NCBI RefSeq assembly: GCF_024756235.1
Contig: NZ_JANUGY010000014.1
Span: 82,590 to 146,589 of the forward strand
DNA from: Massilia kyonggiensis
GTDB lineage: Bacteria; Pseudomonadota; Gammaproteobacteria; Burkholderiales; Burkholderiaceae_D
DNA length: 64,000 bases
Direction of reading: 5' to 3'
Within the stretch, counting starts at the first letter, position 1, and each line of letters starts with the position of its first letter. Shown in pieces: positions 18,436-27,471 of the stretch. Under the pieces are notes generated by a model that had not been told where the DNA came from, did no database searches, and worked only from the letters and a program-made list of their open reading frames with translations. A program made the position numbers and the translations under genes.

Positions 18436-21183
18436 ATGAGCGTTGAAGAGGCACGGAACTTCAAGGAAGAGTTGCTGGGACGGGATATCCGCCAGCTCGG
18501 CCGCATGCTGGGGGAAACGATCCGGGCCCAGGAGGGCGATGGCGTGTTCGACCGCATCGAGTCGGTCCGCAAGAGCTGCATCGGTTTCCGGCGCGACGAG
18601 GACGGCAGCGCGCACGAGGAACTGGCGGCGATCCTCGAAGACATCTCGTCCGACGAGAAGACCCAGCTGATCCGCGCCTTCACGTACTTCTCGCTGCTCG
18701 CCAACATCGCCGAAGACCAGCACCACATCCGCCGCAGCCGCGCCCACCTGTCCGCCGGCTCGGCGCCGAAGAAGGGCAGTATCGCGCACGCCGTCGACGG
18801 CGTGTTCGCCGCCGGCCGCATGGACGACCTGCGTGCCTTCTTCGACGACGCGCACGTCAGCCCCGTGTTCACCGCGCACCCGACCGAGGTGCAGCGCAAG
18901 AGTGTCCTCAACTGCCAGATGGCGATCGCGCGCCTGATCGGCGAACGTGACCGCACGCAGCTGACGCCCGACGAAGAACAGGACAACGATGAAGCGCTGG
19001 CGCGCGCCATCCTGACGTTGTGGCAGACGCGGTTGCTGCGTCCCACCAAGCTGTCGGTGCTGGACGAAGTCGAGAACGGCCTGTCCTTCTTCGACTACAC
19101 GATGTTCAAGAGCGTGCCGCGCCTGTATTGCGCCCTCGAGGACACGCTGGCGCAGAAGGACGACGCATGGGCCGACACGGAACTGCCGTCGTTCATGAAA
19201 GTGGGCAGCTGGATTGGCGGCGACCGCGACGGCAATCCGTTCGTCACGGCCGACATCCTGCGTGCGACCCTCAAGGCGCAGGCCACCCGCGCGCTGGATT
19301 TCTACCTGCCGGAAGTGCACACGCTGGCGTCGCAACTGTCGCAGGCGCAGTCCCTGTGCGGCAGCACGGACGCGCTGCGCCGCATCGCCGAGCGCACGCC
19401 GGATCAATCGCCGCACCACCAGGACGAGCCATACCGCCAGGCACTGCACGGCATGCATGCGCGCCTCGTGGCGACGCGCGCGTGGCTCGTCGCCGGCGCC
19501 GATGCACCGGATGCGGCGGCCTACGCCAGCGCGGCCGAACTGCTGGCCGACCTGGACGTGATCCACGAGTCGCTCGTCGCGAACGGCGCCCGCCAGCTGG
19601 CGCGCGGCCGCCTGCGCCTGTTGCGCCGCGCCGTGAAGGTATTCGGTTTCCACCTCGCGCCCGTCGACCTGCGCCAGAACTCCGACGTGCACGAGCGCGT
19701 GATCGCGGAACTGCTGACGCAGGCACGTCCCGGCGTCGATTACCTGGCGCTCGACGAAGCCGCGCGCTGCACGCTGCTGCTGGAAGAACTGCAGTCGCCG
19801 CGCCTGCTCGTGTCGCCGTTCGAGGCGTATTCCGAAGAGACCGCGTCCGAGCTGGCGATCCTGCGCGAGACGAAGCGCGCGCACCTGACGTACGGCCGCG
19901 CCGCCGTCACGAACTACATCATCTCGAAGGCGGCCTCCGTCTCCGACCTGCTGGAAGTGGCCGTGCTGCTGAAGGAAGCGGGCCTGCTGCATCCGACGCT
20001 CGGCACGCTCGACGTCAACATCATCCCGCTGTTCGAGACCATCGACGACCTGCGCGCCGGTCCCGCGATCATGGCGGAGGCATTCGGCCTGCCGTTCTAC
20101 ATGCGCCTGCTGCAGTCGCGCGACCGCCTGCAGGAAGTCATGCTGGGCTACTCGGACAGCAACAAGGACGGCGGCTACGTCACGTCCGGCTGGGAACTGC
20201 ACAAGGCGGAGCTGGAACTGATCGCCGTCTTCCGCGCGCACGGCATCAAGCTGCAGCTGTTCCACGGCCGCGGCGGATCGGTGGGACGCGGCGGCGGCCC
20301 GAGCTACGAGGCGATCCTCGCGCAGCCGCCGGGCGCCGTGCAGGGCCGCATCCGCCTGACGGAGCAGGGCGAAGTCATCACCGCGAAGTACGCCAACGCC
20401 GACGTGGGCCGCCGCAACCTCGAGGTGCTCGTCGCCGCGACGATGGAAGCGACCCTGCTGTCGCACGCGCAGCCGCAGCCCGACGCGGAACAAGTGGCCG
20501 CGATGGATCGCCTGTCCACGGAAGCGCTGCGTGCCTACCGCTCGCTCGTGTACGAAACGGAAGGCTTCGAGACGTATTTCTGGGAGTCGACGGTCATCTC
20601 CGAAATCGCCGCCCTGAACATCGGCAGCCGTCCGGCGTCGCGCAAGAAGTCGCGCTCGATCGAAGACCTGCGCGCGATTCCCTGGGTGTTCAGCTGGGCC
20701 CAGTGCCGCCTGATGCTGCCGGGTTGGTACGGTTTCGGCACGGCGGTGGAACGCTTCATCGCGGACGCGCCCGCCGAGCGCCTCGCGCTGCTGCGCACGA
20801 TGTACAAGACGTGGCCGTTCTTCACGACGCTGCTGTCGAACATGGACATGGTGCTGGCCAAGAGCGATATCGCGATCGCCAGCCGCTATGCGGGCCTCGT
20901 GTCCGACGCGGGGCTGCGCGACCGCATCTTCGGCGCGATCAGCGCCGAGCATGCGCGCACGGTGGAGATTCTCCGGCAGATCATGGAGCAGGACGAACTG
21001 CTGGACGGGAACCCGCAGATGCAGCGCTCGCTGCGCAACCGCCTGCCGTACATCGATCCGCTGAACCACCTGCAGGTCGAACTGCTGCGCCGTTACCGCG
21101 CCGGCGTCGACGACGACGCGACCCGCAATGGCCTGCACATGTCGATCAACGGCATTTCGGCGGGCCTGCGCAACAGCGGCTGA
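18436..21183 (+). CDS. ppc: Phosphoenolpyruvate carboxylase
   Basis: A 915-residue enzyme, normal size for the bacterial family. It carboxylates PEP to oxaloacetate, refilling the TCA cycle. Catalytic His148 lies in VFTAHPTEVQRKS; further signatures are GYSDSNKDGGYVTSGW and FHGRGGSVGRGGGPSYEA (PEP and bicarbonate sites). The protein ends GLRNSG instead of the very common GLRNTG, a conservative change at a conserved C-terminus that reaches the active site. A clear SD (TTTGGAGAG) precedes the start. It is monocistronic, with a 200-bp leader region and a convergent neighbour 1 bp after the stop codon. Confidence 0.97.
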   Translation: MSVEEARNFKEELLGRDIRQLGRMLGETIRAQEGDGVFDRIESVRKSCIGFRRDEDGSAHEELAAILEDISSDEKTQLIRAFTYFSLLANIAEDQHHIRRSRAHLSAGSAPKKGSIAHAVDGVFAAGRMDDLRAFFDDAHVSPVFTAHPTEVQRKSVLNCQMAIARLIGERDRTQLTPDEEQDNDEALARAILTLWQTRLLRPTKLSVLDEVENGLSFFDYTMFKSVPRLYCALEDTLAQKDDAWADTELPSFMKVGSWIGGDRDGNPFVTADILRATLKAQATRALDFYLPEVHTLASQLSQAQSLCGSTDALRRIAERTPDQSPHHQDEPYRQALHGMHARLVATRAWLVAGADAPDAAAYASAAELLADLDVIHESLVANGARQLARGRLRLLRRAVKVFGFHLAPVDLRQNSDVHERVIAELLTQARPGVDYLALDEAARCTLLLEELQSPRLLVSPFEAYSEETASELAILRETKRAHLTYGRAAVTNYIISKAASVSDLLEVAVLLKEAGLLHPTLGTLDVNIIPLFETIDDLRAGPAIMAEAFGLPFYMRLLQSRDRLQEVMLGYSDSNKDGGYVTSGWELHKAELELIAVFRAHGIKLQLFHGRGGSVGRGGGPSYEAILAQPPGAVQGRIRLTEQGEVITAKYANADVGRRNLEVLVAATMEATLLSHAQPQPDAEQVAAMDRLSTEALRAYRSLVYETEGFETYFWESTVISEIAALNIGSRPASRKKSRSIEDLRAIPWVFSWAQCRLMLPGWYGFGTAVERFIADAPAERLALLRTMYKTWPFFTTLLSNMDMVLAKSDIAIASRYAGLVSDAGLRDRIFGAISAEHARTVEILRQIMEQDELLDGNPQMQRSLRNRLPYIDPLNHLQVELLRRYRAGVDDDATRNGLHMSINGISAGLRNSG

Positions 21184-23376
21184 TCACTCCTGAACCGTGA
21201 TCCGCAGCGGCACCGCCAGCCGCTGCGCCACGTTGCGCACGTGGGCTTCCCACGCCTGCGCATCGGGGAAGTCCCCGCTCTTGCTCCATCCCGCGCCCAG
21301 GTAGTGCACGAACGGCTGCCCGGGTTGCGCGGTCCCGACCAGCAGCGCGTCGGCGCCATCAGTGGCCGCGCGCGTCGCCTGGCCGGGGACGATCACTGCG
21401 CACGCGGTGTGCCCGTTCGGCGCGCTCTCCGGTTCCCAGTAACTCATCCAGCTTGCGCCCGTGTCGCGCACGAGACGGCCATCGCCCTGGCGCTGGGCGA
21501 TGCCGACGGCGACGGGCAGCGCGCCTGCCTGGCCGCTCGTGTAGCGGCTCTCGACGCGGCTGAAGTTGGAACCCGCATCGATCGAGATGCGCTTCGTCTC
21601 CGCCACTTGGCGTCCGCCCGCATTCCACGCGTCGTAACGCAGCTCGAACACGGCGCGCAGCGGTCCGTCCGCTACGACTTTCCAGCCCGCGTAGACGGAT
21701 GACGGATACGCCTTGCCGTCGCGGTAGATTTCGGTGCCGCCGCAGCCGCGTCCAGTGCCGACGCTGTAGTTGTCGAGGCCCTCGCCGTGGTCGCTGTGGT
21801 ATTCGCCGCGCTTGTACCATGTGTCCACGACGGGCCGGCGCACGCGCTTGAGCCACACGTCCACGCCGCTGCCCACACGCTCGTTCGGCACGTGCAGGAT
21901 CGCCGGACCGTACGTGCGGTGGGCGATGCGGTCGCTCTCCCACGCGAAGTCGTCATAGCGCTCGGGCACGTAGCGCGCATGCACCTTGACGTCCGGCGGC
22001 GCCAGCGCGGGCACGGCGTTCGCGGGCAGCAGCAGGAAGCGGCGCTGTTCGCCGGGCGCGAAGGTCGCCTGGAACAGCAGCGTGTCGCCGATGCGCTGCG
22101 TGGGCAGCAGGCGCGACGTGTCGGCTTCCATCACGGCCAGCGGTGCTTGCGATGCATTCGGGTCGAGCGTCAGCTCGACCGTCTCGTCGGCGCGATGAAA
22201 ATCGCCCGGATTCGTCACACGCACCGCGCGCGGCGTCGTGCGTTCCAGGAGCGCCATGCGGAACACTTCGCTGCCGGCCAGCAGGAAGGCGCCGACGCCG
22301 TAGACTTCCGTCGCGTCGTCCGCAAAGCCCGTCGGCGCCTGGCCGATCGGCTGCACGTGCGTGAGCTTGCCGTCCGGCTGGACGCTGGCGACGAGCGCCG
22401 ACCATGCGCGCCGCACGCCCGGCTCGAACGCGGCGCGGTCCAGCAGGCCCTGGTTGACGCCCCACGCGAGCGCATACACGAACAGCGCCGTGCCGCTCGT
22501 CTCGCGCGCCGGATAGCTTGCCGGATCGAGCAGGCTCGCGCGCCACATGCCGTCGGCCTGCTGCAGCGCGACGACCTTCGCGGCCATCTCGCGGAACTGC
22601 TGTTCGAAGCGGGCGCGCGCCGGATGGTGCGCCGGGATGTACTGGAGCGTCCGCGCCAGGCCCGCCATCACCCAGCCGTTGCCGCGTGCCCAGAAGACCT
22701 TGCGGCCATTCGCTTCGCGCCGCGCAAAATAATTGCTGTCACGGTAGTACAGGTGCTCATCCTTGTCGTACAGGTAGTCCGACGTGCGCCACCACGCGGC
22801 CACGGCGTGTTCGAGATAGCGTGCGTCGCCGGTGGCGGCATACATGCGCGCCCACGCGGGCGGTCCCATGAACAGGGCGTCGCACCACGACCAGCGGTCC
22901 TGGTTGCCGGGCACGGTGAAATCCAGCGTGCCGTCGTGCGGCTCGGCGAGGATGGCGTCGAACCGGGCCTTCAGCGGCGCCAGCATGGCCGGGTCGCGCA
23001 GCTGCAGGTACAGCTCCGCATACGTCTGCCCGACTACGTGGTCGTCCGCGTGATAGCCGCGCGGACCCGGCTGCCAGCCATTGCGCTCGCCCATCGCGGC
23101 CATCGCATCTCGATATGTGCGCGTGCCGGACAGGTTGGCCAGCGCCATGAAGCCGGCGTCTCCGACGCCTTGCGTCCAGTGCGTCGTCGCGTGCGCGCTC
23201 GGGTGCGCGAGCTGCCAGTCGGCGACGCGTTCCATCGTCGCCAGCACGGCGGCTGGTGTGAGCGCCTGCGCTTCGGCCTGGGCGACGGTCGGCGTGTGTG
23301 TCGCACATCCGGCGAGGAGGGGGCCGAGCAGCAGCAGGGCGAGCGTGGCGTGCTTGAATGGGGCGGTCGGGATCAT
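21184..23376 (-). CDS. GH105-DUF4861 fusion lipoprotein (unsaturated uronyl hydrolase)
   Basis: A 730-residue two-domain protein. The signal ends in the lipobox LLAGC (Cys24), so it should be membrane-anchored. Residues 40-380 are an (alpha/alpha)6 barrel of glycoside hydrolase family 105: ADDHVVGQTYAELY (Asp111/112) and DRWSWCDALFM (Asp166) match the two catalytic acidic residues of YteR-like enzymes, and ARGNGWVMAGL is a family signature. Residues about 385-730 form a beta-rich DUF4861 domain. GH105 enzymes remove the 4,5-unsaturated uronic acid left by polysaccharide lyases. It heads the uronate-polymer locus, is divergent from a lyase gene, and has a LacI-like operator 4 bp before its ATG with no visible SD. 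Confidence 0.82.
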   Translation of the reverse strand: MIPTAPFKHATLALLLLGPLLAGCATHTPTVAQAEAQALTPAAVLATMERVADWQLAHPSAHATTHWTQGVGDAGFMALANLSGTRTYRDAMAAMGERNGWQPGPRGYHADDHVVGQTYAELYLQLRDPAMLAPLKARFDAILAEPHDGTLDFTVPGNQDRWSWCDALFMGPPAWARMYAATGDARYLEHAVAAWWRTSDYLYDKDEHLYYRDSNYFARREANGRKVFWARGNGWVMAGLARTLQYIPAHHPARARFEQQFREMAAKVVALQQADGMWRASLLDPASYPARETSGTALFVYALAWGVNQGLLDRAAFEPGVRRAWSALVASVQPDGKLTHVQPIGQAPTGFADDATEVYGVGAFLLAGSEVFRMALLERTTPRAVRVTNPGDFHRADETVELTLDPNASQAPLAVMEADTSRLLPTQRIGDTLLFQATFAPGEQRRFLLLPANAVPALAPPDVKVHARYVPERYDDFAWESDRIAHRTYGPAILHVPNERVGSGVDVWLKRVRRPVVDTWYKRGEYHSDHGEGLDNYSVGTGRGCGGTEIYRDGKAYPSSVYAGWKVVADGPLRAVFELRYDAWNAGGRQVAETKRISIDAGSNFSRVESRYTSGQAGALPVAVGIAQRQGDGRLVRDTGASWMSYWEPESAPNGHTACAVIVPGQATRAATDGADALLVGTAQPGQPFVHYLGAGWSKSGDFPDAQAWEAHVRNVAQRLAVPLRITVQE

Positions 23377-23380
23377 GGAG

Positions 23381-23393
23381 GTTAACGTTTAAC
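23381..23393. promoter_or_regulatory. LacI-type operator, GH105 side
   Basis: GTTAACGTTTAAC is one base shorter than the perfect 14-bp palindrome found before the uronate dehydrogenase gene; its right half CGTTTAAC is identical. It sits immediately before the GH105 start codon, so binding would block translation-proximal transcription. Confidence 0.6.
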
Positions 23394-23428
23394 TAGATGT
23401 GTGGATTTTGGCCCAAAGTTGGGATAAG

Positions 23429-23441
23429 GTAAACGCTTTCA
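23429..23441. promoter_or_regulatory. LacI-type operator, alginate-lyase-fold gene
   Basis: GTAAACGCTTTCA carries the AAACGCTTT core typical of LacI/GalR operators, centred about 23 bp before the lyase ATG and partly overlapping the promoter-SD interval. With the site at 23381 it makes a two-operator divergent region of 81 bp. Confidence 0.6.
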
Positions 23442-23457
23442 TAAAAAGGAGGAGACC

Positions 23458-24432
23458 ATGCGGATACGAGGACTCGGAGCGGCTCTGTTCATCGCGGCAC
23501 TGGCCGCGCGCCCGGCAGGCGCGTGCGAGGCGCCGCCGCCAGCCGTCATCGACATCGATGCGAACAGTTATTACAGCGACAGCCACCATTCGATCGTCGA
23601 CCCGGTGCGCAAGGCGCGCAACGAGGCGGCCGTCAAACCCGTCAACGATTATCTCGACGCGGTGGCCCGTGCCGCGGTCGCGTGGCAGCGGACGCACCGC
23701 GACGCGGAGGCCCGCTGCGCGCTGGCCTGGCTCGCGAACTGGGCGGACCGCAAGGCGATACTGGGCACGATGACGACGGAGCAGTCGTACTACACGCGCA
23801 AGTGGACGCTCGGCGGCCTCGCGCTCAGCTACGCGCGCGTTCGCGATGCGGCGGCGCCCGACGAACGCCGCCGCATCGAGGCGTGGCTGCTGGCGCTGGC
23901 CGATGCGACGATCCGCCACTCGGACGCGCACAAGGGCGTGCGCAACAATCACTATTACTGGGAGGGCCTGGCCGTGACGGGGACGGGTGCCGTGACGGGC
24001 GACGCGCGCTGCCTGGCCTGGGGCCGCAAGGCGTTCGACGATGCGATGGCGCAGATCCGGCCGGACGGCGTGCTCCCGTACGAACTGGAACGGGCGGGGA
24101 GGGCGCTGCACTACCACCTGTATGCGGCCGCGCCGCTCGTGATGATGGCGTCGATCTTCGACGTGCAGTCGCCCCGGCTGGACCGGCTCGTCGCGTTCTC
24201 CGTCGCAGGCGTCGCGGATCCGTCGACCTTCGCGAAGATGACGGGCGTCGAGCAGGAGTGGTCGGGCGGCGTGCCGGGCTGGATCGCGATTTACCTGCGC
24301 CACGGCGGCCGCGTTTCCGTCCCCGTCAAGCTGCCGGCCGCGAACTGGGATGCGCGCATGGGCGGCGACCGCAACCTGGCCAACCCGCTCGAACACGTCG
24401 TCACTGGTAGCGGATCGTCCAGCGGATCTTGA
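23458..24432 (+). CDS. Alginate-lyase-fold polysaccharide lyase (PL5/PL38-like)
   Basis: A 324-residue secreted protein with signal peptide (to about residue 22) and a strong SD (AAAGGAGGAG). It has the alpha-toroid alginate-lyase pattern: the motif RNNHYYWEG gives Asn164 and His165, and ELERAGRALHYHLYA gives Arg215 and Tyr219, together the expected catalytic set. PL5 enzymes cut polymannuronate and PL38 enzymes cut polyglucuronate; the neighbours (uronate dehydrogenase, GH88, GH105) favour a glucuronate- or mixed-uronate-containing polymer. The 3' end overlaps the convergent lyase-like gene by 32 bp. The C-terminal GSGSSSGS tail is low complexity. Fold confident, substrate inferred. Confidence 0.75.
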   Translation: MRIRGLGAALFIAALAARPAGACEAPPPAVIDIDANSYYSDSHHSIVDPVRKARNEAAVKPVNDYLDAVARAAVAWQRTHRDAEARCALAWLANWADRKAILGTMTTEQSYYTRKWTLGGLALSYARVRDAAAPDERRRIEAWLLALADATIRHSDAHKGVRNNHYYWEGLAVTGTGAVTGDARCLAWGRKAFDDAMAQIRPDGVLPYELERAGRALHYHLYAAAPLVMMASIFDVQSPRLDRLVAFSVAGVADPSTFAKMTGVEQEWSGGVPGWIAIYLRHGGRVSVPVKLPAANWDARMGGDRNLANPLEHVVTGSGSSSGS

Positions 24433-26221
24433 GCGGCTTGTCGAACGTGAACGCGCCCGTGCGGCAGGTGGCCAGCGTGGCCATCGGTCCGTACGGTGCG
24501 CGGTAGGCCTCGTTGCCCGCGACGTCGGCGGCGCTGCAGTCTGCCAGGCCGTCGACGGCGAAGGTGCGCACGGCACCGTCGCGGAACGCGATGGTCGTCC
24601 CGTCCACCGTGGCGCCGGCCGAGAACGACGCGTAGTCGAGGCTCACGCCGGCCACGTCCAGCGGCGCCGCCGGCGTGTAGGTGTCGGTGCGAGTGATGAC
24701 GCCATGGCGCAAGGTATACTCGGTCTCGACCGCGATGCGCGCGTCTTTCACGGGCACGTTCTTGCCCAGCTTCGTCAGCGCGTCCTGGCGGTACGTCACG
24801 CGGTGGCCGCCGTCGATGCCGCTCGCCTCGATGTTCTTGATGAACGCGGTCGCGATCAATTCGCTGCCGTCGGCCAGGCGGAATTTCGGCAGCAGCTGCG
24901 GATGCGCGGCGCCGCTGTCGGCGATGCCGGAGACGATCCCGTACGAGAACGGCAGCGGATAATACGGGCTGTTCGCATGCTGGCCCGGTCCGCCGTTGAT
25001 CATCGACAGGCTGAACACGTGCGGCCCATCGCGCCAGATGGCGAGGGCGCGGTCGTACTCGCCGCCCGCGAAGCGCGTGAGGCTGAACTTCGGACGCGCG
25101 CGTTCCAGCCATGCGGCCAGGTCCGCGCGCGGCACGGCATTCTTCATGCCGGCCCGGTTCCACATCTCGTCCGTGCTGATCAACTGGTGCAGCAGCGAAA
25201 AGTTCTCGCCGAGGATGCGGTGCTTGCCGCGGTACGTGTCCGTGCGGCGGCCCTTGCCCCACATGTCGACGGAGTGCAGGGCGGGGTCGTACCAGAATTG
25301 CATGTAGCGCTCGCCGATGCGCGCCGAGTAGGCGTACGCGTACTCCTTTTCTTCCGGCGTGAGCACGCCGAGGTAGGCGGCCGTCGACAGGATTTCCAAC
25401 ATGGCCGTCTCGCCGTACGGCCCCAGGCTGCGGCCCATCGTGAAACCGCTGCCGTCCGCATCGGCCGCGTTCAGCGCGACGTCGGCGGATTTGCGCAGCA
25501 AGGCCTTCAGTTCCGGCGTGACGGTCAAGCCGGTCTCGATGAAGCGTTCGCAGATCTCGGCCGCCAGCAGGATGCTGTAGCGGTCGAAGCGGCCCTGGCC
25601 ATCCGTCTCGTCGGAAAAGCCGTAGGTGCCGGAGTAGTCGGCGTAATGCTTCAGCATCCTGTCGAGCAGGACGTCGCTCGCCTGCGCGTCTTCCCAGCCC
25701 ATCAGCAGGCGCAGGCGCGCGATGCTGAAGGCGACGCCGTAGTAATTGGTCGGCAGGTCGATCAGTTCATACGACGGCACGCGCACGAACGTGCGCCAGT
25801 CGAGTTTCCTGCGCAGCTGCTCGAGCGTGGCGGGACGCACGGCGCGCTCCAGCAGGCCCGCCTGCTTCAGCCTGTGCAGGGCGCCGATGTAGTAATAGAT
25901 GCCCCAGGTATCGTTTTCCATGCCGACGGTGAGGTCCGCGATGGACGCGTAGTCGCGCAACATGCCGGGCAGGCGCGGGTCATCGGTCGGCGTGTGCAGC
26001 AGCACGTCCGCGAGGCCTGTCGCGATTTTCCCGGGCAGGAATTTGTCGTGACTCTGGAACGGCGCGCGGCCGTCGACCGTGATGCCGTCCCGTTCCTTCA
26101 CGAGCTTCTGGAAAAAGTAGTCCAGCTGCGGGTAGGCCTGTTCGACCGTCTGGTGCAGGGGCTGCGCGGCATGTGCGGAGGTCAGGACGGCCAACGCGAG
26201 GATGGGCAGGGCAGAACGCAT
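24401..26221 (-). CDS. Secreted probable polysaccharide lyase, family not assigned
   Basis: A 606-residue protein with signal peptide (MRSALPILALAVLTSAHA). The first 370 residues are helix-rich, with aromatic motifs MENDTWGIYYYIGALHRLKQAG, DLPTNYYGVAFSIARLRLLMGW and SGTYGFSDETDGQGRFDRYS, as expected for an alpha-toroid. The last 230 are beta-strand rich (IWRDGPHVFSLSMINGGPGQ onwards). Toroid plus beta-sandwich is the architecture of PL8, PL12 and PL21 type lyases, but I do not recognise the PL8 Asn-His-Tyr signature. A lyase role comes from this architecture and from the locus. A good SD (CCGGAGA) is present and a LacI-type operator lies 17 bp upstream. Confidence 0.6.
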   Translation of the reverse strand: MRSALPILALAVLTSAHAAQPLHQTVEQAYPQLDYFFQKLVKERDGITVDGRAPFQSHDKFLPGKIATGLADVLLHTPTDDPRLPGMLRDYASIADLTVGMENDTWGIYYYIGALHRLKQAGLLERAVRPATLEQLRRKLDWRTFVRVPSYELIDLPTNYYGVAFSIARLRLLMGWEDAQASDVLLDRMLKHYADYSGTYGFSDETDGQGRFDRYSILLAAEICERFIETGLTVTPELKALLRKSADVALNAADADGSGFTMGRSLGPYGETAMLEILSTAAYLGVLTPEEKEYAYAYSARIGERYMQFWYDPALHSVDMWGKGRRTDTYRGKHRILGENFSLLHQLISTDEMWNRAGMKNAVPRADLAAWLERARPKFSLTRFAGGEYDRALAIWRDGPHVFSLSMINGGPGQHANSPYYPLPFSYGIVSGIADSGAAHPQLLPKFRLADGSELIATAFIKNIEASGIDGGHRVTYRQDALTKLGKNVPVKDARIAVETEYTLRHGVITRTDTYTPAAPLDVAGVSLDYASFSAGATVDGTTIAFRDGAVRTFAVDGLADCSAADVAGNEAYRAPYGPMATLATCRTGAFTFDKPLKIRWTIRYQ

Positions 26222-26237
26222 GCATGTCTCCGGTATG

Positions 26238-26251
26238 GTTAAACGTTTTCC
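26238..26251. promoter_or_regulatory. LacI-type operator before probable lyase gene
   Basis: GTTAAACGTTTTCC matches the perfect palindrome GTTAAACGTTTAAC at 12 of 14 positions. It is just upstream of the SD of the minus-strand lyase gene and downstream (in its direction) of the lacI stop. Confidence 0.65.
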
Positions 26252-26295
26252 AAAAAGGATAGGCCAACTCTACCGGAAAGTAAACGGGAGCGTGA

Positions 26296-27291
26296 TCAGG
26301 GCCGGCGGGCGATCGTCGACGCGCGCAGGATCAGCTGCGGCGCGACCTTGGTGAGCTTCTCGACGTGTTCGCCGCGGATCACGGCGAGCAGCTTTTCCAT
26401 CGCCGTCGCGCCCATGCGTTCGCTCTGCAGGTCGACGGTGGTGAGGGCCGGCGTCGTGTATTTGCCGTAGGGGATATTGTCGAAGCCGACGACGGAAATG
26501 TCCTGGGGGATGGAGATGCCCAAGTTCGACGCTTCCTTCATGAAGCCGAGCGCCATCAGGTCGTTGTAGCAGATCAGCGCGTCCGGACGCCGGCTGCCCA
26601 GCACGATGGCGGAGCACAGGCGCTCGCCTTCGGCCAGCGACGGCGCTTCGGCGTCGAAGACCGCGAGGTCCAGGCCGGCGGCACCCAGGGATTCGCGAAT
26701 GCCCCCGAGACGCTCCTCGTCGCGCCGCGACTTGGAAAAGCCGAGGTAGGCGATGCGGCGGTGCCCCAGCATGCGCAGGTGCTGCGCGAGCATGTAGGCG
26801 CCGCCGTGGTCGTCGCTGGCCACCGTCGGCAGCGGCAAGTTGGCCAGGCTGCCGAAGAAGACGAGCGGCTTGTCGATCTCGGTCATCCACGCCATCTCGT
26901 GCTCGCGCATGCGCGAGAACACGATCATGCCGTCCACGCGCCGGCTCAGCTCTTCCAGCGTGCGCCGTTCGCGGCTGGGCGTTTCCTCCGTGTCGACGAG
27001 CAGGACGGAAAACCCCTGGTCGTGCGCCACGCGGTTCGCGCCTTTCAGGATGCTGGAGAAGTGCGGGTTGGTGATATCCAGCACGGAGAGGCCGATGGTG
27101 TTCGTGCGCCCCGTGATCATCGACTTGGCCAGCGGGTTCGATTTATAGCCCAGCCCCGCGATCGCGGATTCGATCGCCGCCTCGACCTTGGGCGAAAAGC
27201 GCTGTGCGCCATTGATGAATTTCGACACCGTGGCGGTGGACACCTGGGCTGCGGCGGCGACGTCGCGGATGGTCGGGGCGGACTTTTTCAT
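26296..27291 (-). CDS. LacI-family repressor of the uronate-polymer locus
   Basis: A 331-residue regulator. The DNA-binding head is TIRDVAAAAQVSTATVSKFINGAQRFSP (residues 7-34) with the hinge helix after KVEAAIESAIAGLGYKSNPLAKSM, then a sugar-binding-protein-like effector domain (TIGLSVLDITNPHFSSILKGANRVA and FDNIPYGKYTTPALTT). LacI proteins bind pseudo-palindromes with a central CG, and several such sites flank genes of this locus, including one before this gene. The inducer is probably an oligosaccharide or uronate product. It is transcribed as a unit ahead of the lyase-like gene (74 bp between). Confidence 0.9.
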   Translation of the reverse strand: MKKSAPTIRDVAAAAQVSTATVSKFINGAQRFSPKVEAAIESAIAGLGYKSNPLAKSMITGRTNTIGLSVLDITNPHFSSILKGANRVAHDQGFSVLLVDTEETPSRERRTLEELSRRVDGMIVFSRMREHEMAWMTEIDKPLVFFGSLANLPLPTVASDDHGGAYMLAQHLRMLGHRRIAYLGFSKSRRDEERLGGIRESLGAAGLDLAVFDAEAPSLAEGERLCSAIVLGSRRPDALICYNDLMALGFMKEASNLGISIPQDISVVGFDNIPYGKYTTPALTTVDLQSERMGATAMEKLLAVIRGEHVEKLTKVAPQLILRASTIARRP

Positions 27292-27296
27292 GGGAG

Positions 27297-27310
27297 GTTA
27301 ATCGTTAATC
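27297..27310. promoter_or_regulatory. Operator-like direct repeat before lacI
   Basis: GTTAATC is repeated exactly twice in tandem (27297-27303, 27304-27310). Read as one site it keeps the left arm and central CG of the locus operator but has a poorer right arm, fitting weaker autoregulation. Confidence 0.5.
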
Positions 27311-27441
27311 AGCGCGTTACTCAGCGGCACATCTTAGCATGCGTATTTGCGGCCGCAACCGAGCTGGGGCAAGAAATAGGAGCATGGAATCGTTGCCACT
27401 CGTGCGGCAGGGGCGCCTGGGTCGAAAATCGGGCCGAAAAA

Positions 27442-27469
27442 TTGACATTGAAACCGTTTTCGATATACT
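27442..27469 (+). promoter_or_regulatory. Sigma-70 promoter of uronate dehydrogenase gene
   Basis: TTGACA (27442-27447) and TATACT (27464-27469) are separated by 16 bp, an almost ideal promoter. The spacer contains GAAACCGTTTTC, itself a LacI-like pseudo-palindrome. Confidence 0.82.
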
Positions 27470-27471
27470 CG

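Noticed and set aside
18292..21138. A 948-codon open frame antisense to ppc
   Set aside because: The ppc frame carries all family motifs; the antisense frame carries none.
24401..26221. Assigning the gene to PL8 (hyaluronate/chondroitin lyase)
   Set aside because: The overall shape is similar, but the Asn-His-Tyr-Arg signature of PL8 could not be found by eye.
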